Shown: positions 13,525-25,671, counted from the stretch's first letter. The stretch: DNA of 64,000 nt from Fragilariopsis cylindrus CCMP1102 (GCA_900095095.1 FMBT01000390.1:62001-126000), one strand, 5' to 3'. The notes: generated by a model not told the origin, from the letters alone. Translations and numbers: made by a program.

Positions 13525-14906
13525 CGTGATGCTAATAATACGGTAAGAGGAAGACAAAACAATCAAAATGCAAAGTTCAGGGATTTAGAAGGAAAAGGAA
13601 GAAGAAAACAAGATCGTTCAGTGGATAATTTTCTCATACATATCAGGATTTGCCTGTATTATTTAATTATTTGTTTTTTGAATGACGCGTCAAACGAAAT
13701 TATCGTCGCTTTCTAATACCAAATCAATTCATTGGTAATAGAAAACTACGATCCCGGTAATATCAGGTACAACTACCTCAAACCGTATTATATTACGATT
13801 GATTCCATCAGGCTTCATTAAAGCAAGGACAGTAATATAAAACTGATATAAAAAAAAACGCTCACCTTCTTGAATAGTTATGGATCTGTATTCCTTTTGT
13901 AATCGGAATAAAGTTTGATAGTAGTAACGATAATAATAACAACAACGATAACTTGCACAAAGATGAAACAATTTGAACTTTCTTCGCTGCACTCATCACG
14001 CTACTTCATGTTTGGATGTTTGATTTTTGTTTGTTGCGATTGATAATCACTACGTAACGCGACGCCTTTAAAAAAAGATATCTCGCGATAGTCGTTCTTT
14101 GTGCCTCAGTCACTAGTTAAACAGGACTGGACCATCAGCGAATATTTCTGATAAGCTTCTCCTACAGTACTGTACCGAACCGGTCAAGGGCCTTTCTTTG
14201 ATTCTTTTGATGGCTGGCTGCTGGCTGTGCACAGTTTTAGCTGAACGAGTTACTACGGTACGGTAGCACATCATTATGGAATACCCATTAAGACCTCAGC
14301 ATTGATCTTACTACATTGTAAAGCATTTCAATCAATCAACATACTACAGTAGTCTCGTTCAATACTAGCTATGTGAAGTCTTTATACAACTAGAAGTACA
14401 GTATTAGTGTAGATAGTAGTAGATAAATTGTAACTGTAAACCTATAATGTTATATTTTATAGTAAAATTAGTCTAGTAGTATGTTTGCTATGCTGAAACG
14501 GAAGTTTTAGGAAAAGAAAATTCCTACAAAAGGTGTGTTATATGTGCACGGGGGGGTTGGGAGGGTTGTTGTTCGTTTGTTATATGTACAGTGTGTTCAA
14601 CAACCGTCATTTTGACGGTAAGCACTGGCGATGCTGTTTCTATATATGCAGTATGTGATGCCAGGTTAAAGGTCAGGTTTCGGGTGGGATATGTGGGAGT
14701 CGGATGTCAATCTTTTTCGTTGCGTTGGATGATGTCTTGGGGGGTCGCAAGAAAGGAAAGAATCAAAATCACCGTAGGAGATTTCTTGTATGGTTTACCT
14801 TGTAGTAGTAGTATATTATGAGCAGAGTTTTAGTTCGTATTTGCCTTCCAGGCTTGAGAGTCAGTCTTATCTTCAGAGCACAGCAATAGTAGTTTTGATA
14901 TTTTAT
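13525..14906. other. Intergenic with short ORF and G-rich tract
   Basis: A 44-codon minus ORF (13996-13862) has a Leu-rich signal-like core (KLSLLLLSLLLS) and ends at a GTGAGC that could be a splice donor. I could not find a convincing second exon. TACAGTA/TACTGTA words cluster at 14163-14480. A G-rich tract lies at 14550-14565. The 76-codon plus ORF at 14591-14821 has no coding character. Confidence 0.4.
14550..14565 (+). other. Potential G-quadruplex tract
   Basis: The sequence is G7-TT-GGG-A-GGG. The G7 can supply two GGG tracts, so four tracts with loops of 1-2 nt are available. It lies in intergenic DNA, and no function is implied. Confidence 0.4.
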
Positions 14907-15305
14907 TTATGCAGATCTAGCTGTTGGACTCATTGCAAGTGATGCAAGACCAGACTTGATTTTCTTGGAACGAACGAGGCGGCGATGTGATGAGGATGAT
15001 GTCGAGGATGTTGTCTTTGACATGTTCCGTCTTCTTTTGCCCAATTTGTCGGAGGGAGGTGCGTAGTCAGTCGATGATAAGAATGAATCCCAAGAATCTA
15101 TACTTGTTACTGATTCAGAATCAGATCCACTCTCACTGTTATCCCATTCAATAACTGGAAAGGCACTGACATTATTACTACTAAAAGTAGTAGTTGTGTC
15201 GTTAAAATTTAGACCGAAGAATTCACAAGAAAGAGCTGCCTCTCTCGTCTTGTCTTGTTCAAGCTCCAATGCTTGTGTTGCGGGGTATGAAATCGTAAGT
15301 ACCAT
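14907..15305 (-). CDS. Hypothetical small Ser/Thr-rich protein (132 aa)
   Basis: This is an ATG-initiated single-exon ORF. It has three parts: a ~45-residue region with a central FFGLNFNDTTTTFSS, an acidic Ser-rich stretch (EWDNSESGSDSESVTSIDSW), and a basic Ser-rich tail (GKRRRNMSKTT, then RLVRSKKIKSG) that could serve as a nuclear localisation signal. Codon use is even and there are no premature stops, which supports a gene, but I recognise no domain. Confidence 0.5.
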   Translation of the reverse strand: MVLTISYPATQALELEQDKTREAALSCEFFGLNFNDTTTTFSSNNVSAFPVIEWDNSESGSDSESVTSIDSWDSFLSSTDYAPPSDKLGKRRRNMSKTTSSTSSSSHRRLVRSKKIKSGLASLAMSPTARSA

Positions 15306-16604
15306 CTTTGCTTATTTGATTTGTTTGGATTTGATACTTTAGCTTGTAATTGCTAGGGGTGTTGTTTTCTTTTAGAGTTTGTGTTCGTTCTAATGTTACT
15401 TTGTGTCGATCGTGTGTGGATAAAGAAAAAAGCAAAAGAAAGAAAAACCTACCCACTCTACGACGCGTACGCAAGCTGATTGCATTTGCTGTTTATTCCT
15501 AAAGTTTCACTGCGCTACAATTGTAGTGATGTTTACGTGCGCATTCTTCTTTTTGTATAAAAGAAGAATATAGAACAAGTGTCGAACTTAAAGAATACAT
15601 ATGAAAAAATGCGTCGTTTTTTGTTTCCTATAATGACTCTGACAATTTGAATGCTATTTTTTTCGATGTGACAACACACGTATTTTTATTTGTGTATTTG
15701 AATCGCGCCGAAATTTCATAAGTAATATTATTGTTCTGTCAACGTAAACATCATTTTTCGTGTATTTTATTTTTTAATTGGCGAGGGGTAGAGTAAAATA
15801 ACTAATTATTGAAGAATAAAAAATAGTCTTCATAACTATGGAAAATATCGTATAAATATATAAAAAAGAAAATATGATTAAAACAATAATTTCTTGGAAC
15901 CTCGATTGGACGCATGTCGTCGCATGGTGACAAAGAACAAATAAATGACGAACTTTTGTGCAAATTTATGATGCCTCTTCTTTTTGACTTCTAATGTGAA
16001 TTCTTTAACCCCTAAGTTTCATCTCGATGCTTTTAATTATTCTGATGCGCAGAAAGCAATAAAGCACTAGTTATTATCTAGTCGTAAGTTTGAATTATAA
16101 TCTCTCACTTAGCTTGGGGGTGGTGTTAGTAATAAAATTACATCCCCATTCCCGCATGCAGTATTCAAAATTCTTGATAAAAATATAATAAAATTAGAGT
16201 TTCTTGGAACCTTGTTGAAGCTGAGAGCTGTAACGAGTAGTGGGGGTCGTAGTGTTGGTCGTCGAATGTTGGTGTCATGTCGTCATTCTATGTTTTTTGA
16301 ATTTGTTGTCTTGAAACGACATGACTCACTCGACTTCTGTTGTACAGAACAAGGAAGTTAGAACAAAGAGCAGTAAAGAAGGAATTGAATATTCTTCTTG
16401 AGTAACTCCAATGTTGTGCAACAGTTGTAGCCTTGTATGATACATGACACCTCAATCTATTTGTCCTCCAGTAAAATCTTAGGTAAAGCTGGGTCTGTAT
16501 TTTGTATACTGTAGGCTCCGGACCATCTTCCGCTGGCGAATTAAAAACTTATTAAACATTACGAATATTCCCCTGGCACCATAATGATGACCAATCATTA
16601 AGCA

Positions 16605-16626
16605 ATCATTAAGGACCCTTAATGAT
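16605..16626. repeat. Perfect 10-bp inverted repeat
   Basis: ATCATTAAGG and CCTTAATGAT face each other across a 2-nt spacer. Further partial copies of AATCATTAA and AATGATCA flank it (16590-16640), so the whole ~80 bp is rich in this word in both orientations. Confidence 0.7.
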
Positions 16627-16677
16627 CACTAAATGATCAACAGCTGTTAAGGGATAACCAGAATCCTGTTAGTTAAT

Positions 16678-16925
16678 ATATCTTTATAGCATTCTTTTTC
16701 TCCAACACAACCAACAACAACACATACATACATACATCTATCCATCCATCCATCCATTCATCAACAACAATGCAGCAGATATCATATCATGTTTATATAT
16801 CTTCATAGCATTCTTTTTCTTCAACACAAATCTCATGTTCATATAAAGAAGTCTTCCATTTCTTTCTTCAACACAAACGACAACTTATCCATCCATCCAT
16901 CCATCCATCCATCCGCAATGTAGCA
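16678..16925. repeat. Imperfect tandem duplication with ATCC microsatellites
   Basis: The block TATATCTTTATAGCATTC, a TTTTTCT..CAACACAA run, an ATCC tract and GCAGCAGATATC (16678-16780) is repeated with changes at 16795-16930. The second copy has a pure (ATCC)7 at 16887-16914 and an insertion before it. Confidence 0.65.
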
Positions 16926-17457
16926 GATATCTCATTGTTAGACAAAGAATAATAGAATGTATGGGGTGGTTACTATTATATTGTATGTAAATTGTAAGAG
17001 AGAGGAGGAGGAATAAGGTGAGAATTGATGAACTAAATAAGTGCTTTCCCAAAATGAGAAATATAACCATAAAATAAATTAAGACAAAATGGTTAGTGAG
17101 AACATCACTGGGGATTCCAATATGGTCCCCCACTGCAGTACTAACCAGGCCTGAACATGCTTAAATTCGCTGAGCTGAGCAGACGGGAAGCGGTGCTGTC
17201 ATGTCGGTATGATCCAAGCACCGGTTGGAGGTGCATGAATTTGCATATATAGTACTAGTAGCCTAAGAAACACTAACGACGCATAATTTGTATGGCATCC
17301 AGTGGGGGATTCGGGACTTCTCTGATTTTTCGTTGCTTAACTTTTATGCGCGCTAGGTTAGCTACAGCTACTGTAGTACAAAGTTGTACTGTAGTGGAGT
17401 GCGTTTGATATTTGATATTTTCGAATTTCCCTAGGCAAATCCCGACAAACATGATGA

Positions 17458-18517
17458 ATGATCATCTTCGAATCGTTAGCATTTTTTACAATTCGACTAT
17501 CATTACAAGTGCAGACTGTATTAACGATGAAGAAATTTACACGTGCGATTATTGTTAGCGTGGGATACTTGAATTTCTCGCCAGTAGTGTTTTCCTTTGT
17601 ACCGATAGTGAGTACAGACTTCGAGAAAAATGTGATATTTACAAGAAATAACAAATTGTTTCGATCATCGCTCTCTTCAACATCAGAATATATTTCATCC
17701 GATGATACTAGTATCGTACGACCAGAGCTACCTCCAATAGGAGATTCTATAAGGAGACTCTTCCTCGTAAGACATGGAGAAGTAATTAATCCAGGAGGCG
17801 ATCGACCAGTATATTACGGCGCGATGGACGTCTCCCTGTCATCTCTCGGAGAAGCTGAGGCTATAGCGGCGGCGCGGTATCTTCAATACTATGATCTTGA
17901 TTTTGTTGTGAGCAGCCCACTATTACGGGCAATCTTTGGTGCAGAGCAAATTGTCGCCTTACAGAAGAACTTGTCAAATAATGAGGACGAAGAGGGAGTT
18001 GTGCAAATGGATGGATTCAAAGAACTTGACCGAGGGGCGTGGTGCGGGATGACAAAGGTATGTTTTGTGGTACTTCTATTTGAAAGCATTGGCTCATAAA
18101 AATGAATTTACCTATTGTACTGACATGTAACGGGTCACTCGTTTGTAATACATTCGTAAACAATACAAGGATGAAATCGGTTCAGCAATGCAAAGGTTTG
18201 ATGCATGCGATGAAAGTGCAACTCCAGAAAATGGCGAATCATACTCTTACCTGAAGGAACGCGTATTGGAAGAAAGGGATAATGTCTTAGAAAGATTGCC
18301 GATGGGTCATGCTGCTGCAATAGTGTCACATTTACAAGTAACTCGTAGCTTACTTAGTGATGCCATGGGCATTCCAACGGCAGAAATGGCCGGCCTTGAA
18401 ATTGCAACTGCGAGTGTGACTTGTATTGATTACGATTTAACGGGAACTCAAACTGTGCATTTCCAAAGCTTCAAACCCGACGTAGGTCTTACGACGTCAA
18501 TAGATGGCGCAAACTAG
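17458..18517 (+). CDS. Histidine phosphatase superfamily protein (phosphoglycerate-mutase-like), probably plastid-targeted
   Basis: The two exons are 17458-18057 and 18170-18517, with a 112-nt GTATGT...AG intron in phase 0. The RHG motif FLVRHGEV carries the phospho-accepting His. YYGAMDVSLSSLGEAEA, VVSSPLLRA and FKELDRGAWCGMT follow the branch-1 pattern (compare alpha-ribazole phosphatase and sugar phosphatases). The second catalytic His lies in AAIVSHLQVTR. The protein is 315 aa from 17458, or 292 aa from the ATG at 17527, which starts directly with MKKFTRAIIVSVG and a hydrophobic segment ending VVFSFVP. That ending resembles the plastid ASAFAP motif, so I favour 17527. The substrate is not predictable. 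A second, unrelated member lies at 57145-57900. Confidence 0.85.
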
Positions 18518-20069
18518 GTCTCCAGCTTGATATGGGTCATGAGACGAGACCTTTTGCTGAATATATTGAATCATTCATAAAGGATATTTTTGTATTTATT
18601 TATTTACTCTCCTATTATCTATCTGCGGCACATTTTGACCTGTTTGAAATACACTTCTTTATTTCCCTAGCATCCGTTGAACGTATCAACATATACGCAA
18701 TCTCCAATATCAAATAAAAGGTCGGTATATAGTCATGTGTTTTTATTATCATTAAAAAATTCACCTTTAACTGCGTTGCACTACTAATAAACCAAGAAGT
18801 GTAGAGCAAGTGTAGAGGATTCATAAATGGCTAAAATTTGTACCCTTTGCTTAGAAATGAGTGATATTTGATTGTAACTATTACTATACACATGTCATGT
18901 TGTGTGCCATTCCTTCTAATAATTTATTTTACCTTGTAATATATCTCAATACTGGAGAAGTTGATGAAGTTATTATAGGCTATGGCTTGTCCCTTTTGAT
19001 CTATATAATCTACCAGCGAAACAAGTGTTTTCTGCTTCCAAGTGGTTTGAGCCAATTGATATCACTGCATTATACTAAAAAATGGCCAACAATCTAAGAG
19101 GGTTTGTTAAGTACCACATGATACCTTTTTAATTTTCTATTTCTTCTTAATATGCAGGTGCACATTGAGAGAAAAGACAACAGAGTACATATGTGTCGCA
19201 ACCATAATATGCAGCAGTTATCAAATGAGAAGGAGACTTTGAGTTTGCTGTCTGCACAATGTATCATCTAGAACTCTTCACTGTGGTATTTGAAAGGAAG
19301 AGTAAAATCTATAAAATCATATTGTTAACAAATAGTCAAACATATTATTAGTGTCCATTGAAGTCATGGTAAGTTAGAGCAAAGATGAAGGGCAGGAGAG
19401 CTTCGTTTGATACAAAAAACTAGATGTATGTATGTATCGGTATGTATGTATGTAAAGTTCAAAAGAGATGCTGTATTTCTGTATTTCGGCTCACAAGAAA
19501 GAGAATACAAAATATTATATTATTATTATTATCGAATATGTTGTTTGAAAATAGTGTTATGAAAGAAAAAAGTACCTTGTTTACTTAAGAAGGTATTGAT
19601 AATTTGAATTGATTTTTTCGTTAAGTACTGGGTCACGGAACAAGGTAGTTAACCCTAGCTATGTCCCACGTGCTTTTTTCGGCGAAGCTGATCCTATGCT
19701 ACTGTACCACCTTAAGAATCTTCCATACAAGGAAGTACACTACGTAGTTGCGCCTCTGCGGTACTTGTACCAGCGCTACAGTACTTTAGCCTACCTTCGG
19801 TTAGGATACGCAGGTACGAGGAGTTTCAATCACACTGTAGGATGTTTATAATTTATTTACTTACTTGTAGTGACATCTGTCGAACGTACTTCTTGAAGTA
19901 GCAATAGCACAACAATACTCCAATACAAACATTCATCCCGTCCCAGATCAACAGCAGAAAACTAATCTCAAACGGGAACCTTTCCACCACAGTACGGTAG
20001 GGAGTGAACACACCTTTATCGATTTTTCATTTCATCTGATCGGCGAACGATAGCCTTGAAGAAGAAAAA
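18518..20069. other. Intergenic
   Basis: There is no supported gene. An (ATGT)n microsatellite lies at 19424-19454. TACTGTA and CTACAGTA words and CTTCTTGAAGTA occur at 19700-19900. The 80-codon ORF at 19609-19851 starts with TTG and shows no family features. The DUF6824 promoter is at the right edge. Confidence 0.5.
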
Positions 20070-21812
20070 ATGGCGACTACGGATTCTACTGACGACGGCA
20101 GTAATGTTGATGACTCGAAGAACCCCATTATTGATCCAAGAGAATCAGATGTCTTGTGTGGGAGAGGAGGTGCTGCACTGAGACATCCAGGAAACCTAAC
20201 GTATCGGAGACTAGTTAATTTAAACAAGGGACTTTACATAACATGCCTGAAAACAGAAAAACTTAAAATTAGTCGATCAATTGTAGCTGCCATTCGAGAA
20301 CAAAGAGGTCGATTTTTGGAACGAGATGCCACGGCGGGGCTATGGATTGATATTGGAGACAAAAAAGCAATTGAAAAGACGTCACAGGCTCTTCGTGAGG
20401 GTCAGCCCAAACTCAGAAAGAAAATGGTCGAATTGGGACAAATACCAGCAGAACAACTTGTTGCTGCAGATCATGTTGTGGATCCTGTGCAACAACAGCA
20501 AGATTATGGAAATGGGATATACAATCCACGCCAACAACAAAATAATATGAATAATAATATGAATATGAATAATAACTTTGGTGGTGGATCGCAAGAGTTT
20601 CCAAATTCAAATCCTATAGGATATTTACAGCAGCAGCAGCTGGAGCTGGAGCAGCAGCAACGAAATCAGATAGCGATGATGAAGAGGAGAAGCCAGCAAG
20701 CGCAACATCAATTAAATAGCAGCTTTAATAACAGCAGCAGCAGCTTCAACAATAACAGCTTTTCAGAAATTCCCGCTCCTTTAAGAGCAACGAGTAATAG
20801 TACTATGAACGATTTCAATGAGGTATCAATGCTACAACGTCTAAGTCTAGCTCCTGCTACCAATAGTGCTAGGTCGATTCCTAGCTGGGCTCCTACTATC
20901 AATAGTGTTAGGACGATTCCTAGCTGGACGCCAAGTATATCTTCCGTGGACTTCATGGATGGTCTAGGTTTAGACGAACAACTTCTTTCTACTGCTCGAA
21001 ACCATTCACATACTTCATTTAACCGAGGAAATACTTCCTACGGCGGGCCTAGTCCGTCCAACAACAGTGAAATTAATGTCCCTCAACAGATTGGTACCAC
21101 CGGGGGACGGAATGATAACTTTTTTGCTCCTGACAGGATGGGATCATTAGATCCAGATGAACCAGAACCTCAACAGCAGAAGCAGCAGCAGCAGCAACGA
21201 CAGACTTCAACTTCTGCTGGCGATCGTGGTCGTAGCGGTAGTAATGCAAATGGTCGACAACGGTCACCAGTTCCTCCAACTATTGACCAACGACGGCGAT
21301 TTTTCGCAAAAATGAAGTCTGAACGAACAGCTAATGGACTCTCGTCTCGGAGTATCACTGATGGTATGCCAGATATACATATGGTTGATAGTCAATTTTC
21401 GTTACTATCAAATCTCTCTGGACATGGTTCTAAACATCAGGGCGCATATACTATGGATATTAGCCTTCACCGTTCTAAGCATAATGGTGCCGCAAATACT
21501 ATGGATATTAGCACTCACAAGGACAAGAATAAGGAGTCTATTGGCAGTGAATACATTGGAGTTGGAAGCCGACGATCGTTAATGTCCGGTTTATCCACCG
21601 GTGTATCCAAGTTCAGTAGTGGGCACTCAGACATCAATAATGTGTTTTCTAATCACAATATGTCGAAGAAAATTGTCGGGGGGACCAACCATCAGAACGT
21701 ATCGAGTCGATCACTTGCTATGAGTGAATTCAGTGGTATTGATGAAGAATTTGCAGAAGATGACTTTAATTATGAATTACCACCATCACGAACTGCGTCA
21801 CGAACTGGATAA
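20070..21812 (+). CDS. DUF6824-domain protein with long polyQ/polyN low-complexity region
   Basis: The product is 580 aa in a single exon from an ATG. Residues ~20-125 carry the diatom-expanded DUF6824 pattern: DVLCGRGGAALRHPGN, YRRLVNLNKGLY, SIVAAIREQRGRFLERD, and GLWIDIGDKKAIEKTSQALR. The domain's biochemical role is unknown. The family is numerous in diatoms and has been suspected of nuclear or regulatory roles because of its basic helices. Beyond residue 130 the chain is Gln/Asn/Ser-rich with CAG and AAT codon runs. It includes two near-repeats, NSARSIPSWAPT and NSVRTIPSWTPS, and another pair, AYTMDISLHRSKH and ANTMDISTHKDKN. Confidence 0.85.
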   Translation: MATTDSTDDGSNVDDSKNPIIDPRESDVLCGRGGAALRHPGNLTYRRLVNLNKGLYITCLKTEKLKISRSIVAAIREQRGRFLERDATAGLWIDIGDKKAIEKTSQALREGQPKLRKKMVELGQIPAEQLVAADHVVDPVQQQQDYGNGIYNPRQQQNNMNNNMNMNNNFGGGSQEFPNSNPIGYLQQQQLELEQQQRNQIAMMKRRSQQAQHQLNSSFNNSSSSFNNNSFSEIPAPLRATSNSTMNDFNEVSMLQRLSLAPATNSARSIPSWAPTINSVRTIPSWTPSISSVDFMDGLGLDEQLLSTARNHSHTSFNRGNTSYGGPSPSNNSEINVPQQIGTTGGRNDNFFAPDRMGSLDPDEPEPQQQKQQQQQRQTSTSAGDRGRSGSNANGRQRSPVPPTIDQRRRFFAKMKSERTANGLSSRSITDGMPDIHMVDSQFSLLSNLSGHGSKHQGAYTMDISLHRSKHNGAANTMDISTHKDKNKESIGSEYIGVGSRRSLMSGLSTGVSKFSSGHSDINNVFSNHNMSKKIVGGTNHQNVSSRSLAMSEFSGIDEEFAEDDFNYELPPSRTASRTG

Positions 21813-23083
21813 GGCAGAGAGCGATAGTTTTGTATAAAATCCGAATGTGAATGGCGAGATTTGTACTATATATGTCACTCATAGGGAACGAATGTGTGGT
21901 GGTGGGAACTGAAGATTTGATGTATGAAAAAAATGTATGATTGAATATTTTCACAAGAATTACTACTTCAAGTACAATGATCTCACAACAAATAATATTA
22001 TGTACCTTTAGCTTGTTTTAAAATATTGAATCTGGGGCTGTAACTAACGATTGAAAACGGTGTTATCTGAATTTGCGTGCGTAACTTTCTATCTAGTCGT
22101 AATAGATGCACAACTGTAGCTTTTATTTTGAAAGAGCGCAAAATAAACAATCGATGAGGATTATTTTAAACTCTTCGTATGCAAGTCGTCAGTAATGTCA
22201 TCTGTTAATGCTGTGGAATTTAACGTAAGTTGAGTAGTCTTTAATTTTTGAGTTTAATTAATAGAATGAATCATAAGATTTTGGTGGACTAGTTTGTTTT
22301 CAATCACTAAGAAAAATGAGACGACCTAATACTCCCACAATGCAGAACGCAGAAGGGGTAGGTAAATCCAATCTGCCTTTTGAGGATAGATGCAGTACTA
22401 GTAGTCATAATAACTGTTATACAGTACTGTACGCATCTCTGTCTATGACTTAAATTGTAGAAACATAAATACAGCAGCTACATGTACAGATTATCAATTA
22501 GTAGCTTTATAAAAATACCGGGAGCGCTACGGCCAGACGTCTATTAAATCGAATCGAGTCGAAAGAGTCGAATAAATACATCGTTAGGCTGTTTTATTAA
22601 GAAGCTGAAAAGAAGCTCCTGCGTACGACCACAAACCTACCGCCGTAGCCAACATAAACAACGATTAATGAAGAGGCTTTGAAAAGAAATTAGGCCATTT
22701 CTTTCATTTATTTTGGTATTACGCACATCAGGCATGAGAAAGGCGTGTCGCATATTCAAATTAATAGTAAATCTTGCATCCTTCGAAAATTGTAGAAGTA
22801 ATACTTGCGGCCGATCAAATTTCAGACTTCATCTTGATACGAGGAAAGTGAAACGAATCTGATCACGTTAGAAAGCAAAGGTTAGCCAAATTGCAAAAAT
22901 TGCGTATCAATTTTGTACATCCTTCGCCATCAGGAATACATTAGTGAAAAAATACTATAATCTCAACACGATTCCCTGAATTCTTTGGAGGTTTCATTCT
23001 TACTGAGTTGGGGTTGTTATCAATAAGTAATACGTATTCGATAATAGAAACAATACCAGGATAAAATATAACGCTTTGATACA
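21813..23083. other. Intergenic
   Basis: There is no supported gene. TACAGTACTGTA occurs near 22420-22432 within a short TACTAGTAG-rich stretch. The right end is the promoter and 5' UTR of the next gene. Confidence 0.5.
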
Positions 23084-24933
23084 ATGTCATCTAAACTGGG
23101 TAGAAAAGGTATGTAAGCTTTAACCAATATTGAATACTGAAAGGATAGATTGCACAAACCAAACCCTTTTCATCTCAACAACTGACTTTCTGATTTGATT
23201 CTTTCTCTCCTTTAGGCGATCCAAGAATGCATAAGGCGGTAGCTGCGAGATTGGCAAATCCAAATATATCGCTATACGAGGCCCTTCGTATGGGAGGATT
23301 CGACTACTCGACTAACGATGATAAGTCCATTCTCGACTCCAAAAAGGTTACACTCGGTCAACGAAAAAATCAGTTATCGCGACGTCTAAGACTGGCACGA
23401 AAGCAAATTGCTGGAGGAGATACCAGCGGTACTGAGAAAGCATTGAGCAGCGCTATTGATACTGCTAATAACAACATAAATTGCAAGGAAGAACAAGCCG
23501 GAGACAACAACCTGAACGATAAACCATACATAGCCCATTCGATATCAGCGAGTAACGAAACGACGCTTAAGCTTGCAGATGATTTAGTTTTAGCAGGATT
23601 GTACAACAATGGTAACAACGATGTAACAGGAAACCGACAATGCAAAAAGCCGCGTCTGAACAATTATCTTCGAGGTACTTCCATTGACAGAACCTGTACG
23701 ATGGCTACTGCGACTAATCAAAAATTGAATCACAACAACAACAGCAACCAGCAGTTGCATCAAGCCTGGCAGCAAGGTGGTAATATACTAAATATAGGAG
23801 GGGATGGTACAACGACTGCACCCACCCTGGCGGTAGCAACAGGGTCACTTGCTCAAGCAACTTTTCCTTCTGCTGGCCCATTCTTCAATCCACAAATTTC
23901 AGATATAATTTCTGATCGACAACCAGTCCAACAACCGTACCAATCTGGAACTTCTGCGATGGCCTTATCGTCCCTATCATCATCGGCACATAGGGTAGGG
24001 CTGACGCTCGACCAGTTGGCTTTGACATTGAGCTCAAACGCCGCAAACCTTACCAAATTGGTATCAGATTCACGAAGTGGTGAGTCCATGGCGAAGCAGG
24101 AACAGCTAGCGCTGGATATATATAAGGGAGAAGTGAAATCACTCTACACGAAATGTTTGTTGATCGCTGGAGTCGATGCAAATTTGGCGGAACAAGACAC
24201 CCCTACGTACACTCGTTTTGCTTGTAAGGCCTGGGAATTTGAAGGGAAACGACTAAAAAGTTTAAATGATGGGATATTTGGTGGTACAGAAGGAGTTTTG
24301 CGTCCGTCGACCAAGTCCAACAAAGATCGCAGTACTAGGGATAATGTCGTTACATTTCAAGAGCACAACAATATTCGCCACAACCACAACCACGATCATA
24401 ATGTTGCTGGAAGTGAATTTGGCAACAATAATGTAGCATCTGCAAATCCGAACGACCATGATCATAACCACGACCATGCAACTACAAATAATGGATCAGA
24501 ACACGACAGTGCAAAGTGCGATGCTCGTCATATGCACCGAATTGGAGAATGCGGTCATAGAGCGATTATCCATCAGCCCAAGGATGGTACTGCACCGCAC
24601 ATCGATTTTATTGTGAACGACCGGGTAGAGTGTTATTCAGGACAAGACTCAATGTCATTGGCGGGGAAAAGTCTCGACTCTGCCTGGCCAAGTAAGTACA
24701 AATGTAAGGAGGTTGAAGAATCTTCCTGTGCGAAAGCTTGTGGGAAAAATGTCCCTAGTAGTAAATTTGAGAGCGGCTGGGCGCATTTAGAACCTCTCGT
24801 ACCGGAACCAAAAGTATTCAAGCTATCCGATATTATCGATACAGAAGATCCGGAATGGACATTCGATGCTAACGAGGACGTAGATGGTGGTGTCCTGGGA
24901 CTTTTTAAATTGGGCAGGGATAGCTTTACCTAA
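23084..24933 (+). CDS. Conserved diatom-type protein with basic N-terminal domain and His-rich segment, unknown function
   Basis: Exon 1 (23084-23108) encodes MSSKLGRK; a 107-nt intron is followed by exon 2 (23216-24933), giving 580 aa. The start of exon 2 continues GDPRMHKAVAARLANP, LYEALRMGGFDY, VTLGQRKNQLSRRLRLARKQ. I believe this N-terminal block is shared by a set of diatom proteins of unknown function; the basic helix resembles a DNA- or RNA-binding surface. A second semi-conserved block (LTLDQLALTLSS, then YTRFACKAWEFEGKRLKSL) lies mid-protein. Residues ~390-435 contain clustered His-Asn/Asp pairs (HNHNHDHN, then DHDHNHDHA), followed by Cys/His-rich sequence (CDARHMHRIGECGHR), suggesting metal binding. 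Function is not assigned. Confidence 0.75.
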
Positions 24934-25060
24934 AACTTATCTTAGTTCGCCCCATATTAAGAAGAAAATAGTGTTTCTCTGAGATAGATAGTAGATAATT
25001 ATATGTCGTACTAGCACTAATTGCACACTATGTTTATTTTAATTTGTCAATACATGATTT

Positions 25061-25671
25061 CTAAAATGCTTCACCTTCCTGTAGACCGCTGACATCCGTT
25101 TCTTCGACTATGTCTGTGCTGATATCCCCGGTTTGACAATTGTCTTTCTTTAGTAATTCTTGGGCTTGGACATACCATTCATTTGTCTCCAGCCCTTTCA
25201 CCTCAGCAGATTCCACATACGTAGTCAGATCCGATAGGGCTTGCTCCAATCGATTTTTACTATCAGGTATCATCATATAACTTTCTCCCAAAACCTCTTG
25301 AAATTTCTTTATGTCGTATGGATTCCTATTCTGGTCTTTCATTTCCTTAATTTTTTCTTCGTTCTCATCTACCTCATCCTGATAATAGGATACTTCTTTT
25401 GATAGACTGTCACAATTTAGAAAAATAACGAGAACAATTCATGAACATAACGGAGCGATAAGAAAGTATCATCTATTTGTTCCCGTAACAAACCACCTCC
25501 GGATAGGTACGAGCGAACGCGGTATCAAATTTCCAAAATTACAATTACAAGGAATGGAATCAAATCGCAGTCAAGTCGAACGATCGTGAAGACAACATTT
25601 GCTTACCGTTGGCATGCTTTAGTCTTGATCATCAGCTGTCGCTGAGGATCTGGAAGTGACCTTTTCTTCAT
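25061..25671 (-). CDS. TBCA: Tubulin-specific chaperone A (tubulin-binding cofactor A)
   Basis: The two exons are 25671-25607 and 25406-25061, with a 200-nt GTAAGC...AG intron splitting an Arg codon; the product is 136 aa. The joined N-terminus, RQLMIKTKACQR followed by LSKEVSYYQDEVDENEEK, and the later YDIKKFQEVLGESYMMIPD are classic TBCA three-helix-bundle sequence. TBCA binds beta-tubulin folding intermediates released from CCT and passes them toward heterodimer assembly in the cytosol. The acidic C-terminal ~20 residues are extra to the core. The copia element has inserted only 117 bp upstream of this start codon, in the opposite orientation. Downstream it converges with the His-rich protein gene (stop at 24933). 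Confidence 0.93.

Larger units (their letters stand above)
15306..17457. other. Long divergent intergenic region with simple repeats
   Basis: No gene was found in about 2.1 kb. It holds a perfect inverted repeat (16605-16626), an imperfect local duplication (16678-16925) with ATCC microsatellites, and two copies of TTTCTTGGAACCT (about 15890 and 16199). It separates the Ser-rich protein (minus) from the histidine phosphatase (plus). ORFs on either strand are short and low complexity. Confidence 0.5.

Noticed and set aside
13862-13996. A small secreted peptide gene or first exon
   Set aside because: It is only 44 codons, and no downstream exon with a usable acceptor and continuing frame could be found.
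18032-18169. Single-exon reading of the first histidine phosphatase ending near 18099
   Set aside because: The GTATGT donor at 18058 and acceptor at 18169 join two family-conserved halves in phase; the read-through tail is intronic.
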